In this document: one piece after another, positions 39,868-39,945 of the stretch
Position numbering within the stretch: position 1 is the stretch's first letter
Layout of the letters: each line of letters begins with the position of its first letter
Assembly (NCBI GenBank): GCA_948473115.1
Contig: CAOKWI010000041.1
Location: 1 to 39,945 of the forward strand
Source of the DNA: an uncultured Lachnospiraceae bacterium
GTDB taxonomy: Bacteria; Bacillota; Clostridia; Lachnospirales; Lachnospiraceae
Reading direction: 5' to 3'
DNA: 39,945 bases
Notes under the pieces: model-generated
Databases searched by the model: none
What the model saw: the letters and a program-made list of their open reading frames with translations, nothing else
What the model was told of the DNA's origin: nothing
Position numbers and translations under genes: made by a program

Positions 39868-39945
39868 TTATGCTATAACAACCTTATTCTTAGTACATCG
39901 AATAATAAGTAACCAGCCATATGACTTGCCTGAATTTCCATCTGC
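39868..39945 (-). CDS. C-terminal end of an unknown protein (cut by window edge)
   Basis: On the minus strand an open frame enters from the right edge and stops at 39870-39868, only 1 nt after the stop of the convergent dehydrogenase gene. It reads ADGNSGKSYGWLLIIRCTKN then KVVIA. It has a homologous fragment upstream of that gene (38555-38583), where the match shows synonymous changes as expected of coding DNA. Whether the gene is whole outside the window or is itself a remnant is not known. No function can be given. Confidence 0.4.
   Translation of the reverse strand, partial: ADGNSGKSYGWLLIIRCTKNKVVIA

Overview
The window looks like chromosomal DNA from a gut-type Clostridia, most likely Lachnospiraceae. 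This rests on gene content: a VanW/G5 protein, Rpn-family nuclease, DUF4080-type radical SAM protein, aldo/keto reductase with C-terminal Fe-S motifs, Firmicutes-type GalT, compact SpeA, and a carboxynorspermidine-synthase-like enzyme. Shine-Dalgarno sites are strong AGGAGG types and promoters are sigma-A-like. I found no rRNA, tRNA, CRISPR array, phage genes or intact insertion sequence. Genes in the track are often over-extended upstream; starts below were moved to the ATG/GTG/TTG with a ribosome binding site where the sequence allowed.

Layout. 1-1.1 kb: the 5' end of a secreted metallophosphatase cut by the window edge, then a RelB/YoeB toxin-antitoxin pair, all on the minus strand. 1.1-9 kb (plus): a GH3 beta-glucosidase with swapped domain order, a LytR-CpsA-Psr protein with tandem repeats, a small membrane protein, a CapA-like lipoprotein, an aldo/keto reductase and an AraC regulator. 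9-16.3 kb: a protein-tyrosine-phosphatase-like gene (minus), a large exported protein of unknown function, then an ECF sigma / membrane protein / ABC ATPase / ABC permease operon ending in a hairpin shared with a convergent lipoprotein gene. 16.4-19.8 kb: galK, a small unknown gene and galT, the kinase and uridylyltransferase steps of Leloir galactose use. 19.9-25.5 kb: Rpn nuclease, radical SAM protein, GNAT acetyltransferase, a lipoprotein, a MITE-like element and a membrane-anchored protein. 25.6-30.6 kb: a 35-residue membrane peptide missed by long-ORF calling, VanW protein, PurM/HypE-like protein, Lrp/AsnC regulator overlapping an aminotransferase, and trmL. 30.6-34.9 kb: MBL-fold hydrolase, a GH2-derived protein with no catalytic core, a small unknown protein and a polytopic membrane protein.

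35-39.9 kb is a polyamine operon: speD, an arginine/lysine/ornithine decarboxylase (speA-like), speE and a carboxynorspermidine-synthase-like dehydrogenase. It could feed both the decarboxy-SAM and the carboxyspermidine routes.

The most interesting signal is the leader of this operon. A 5' arm at 35215-35222 can pair with 35271-35278, closing a 64-nt domain. That 3' arm overlaps the left arm of an intrinsic terminator (35274-35306) lying upstream of the speD start with no plus-strand gene before it. This is the architecture of a riboswitch or attenuator, and I do not recognise the class. Other unexplained structure: two copies of a short coding-like fragment (18162 and 21056), a second pair of homologous fragments around the dehydrogenase gene (38555 and 39890), and a 144-bp element with 19-bp inverted ends (24705-24848).
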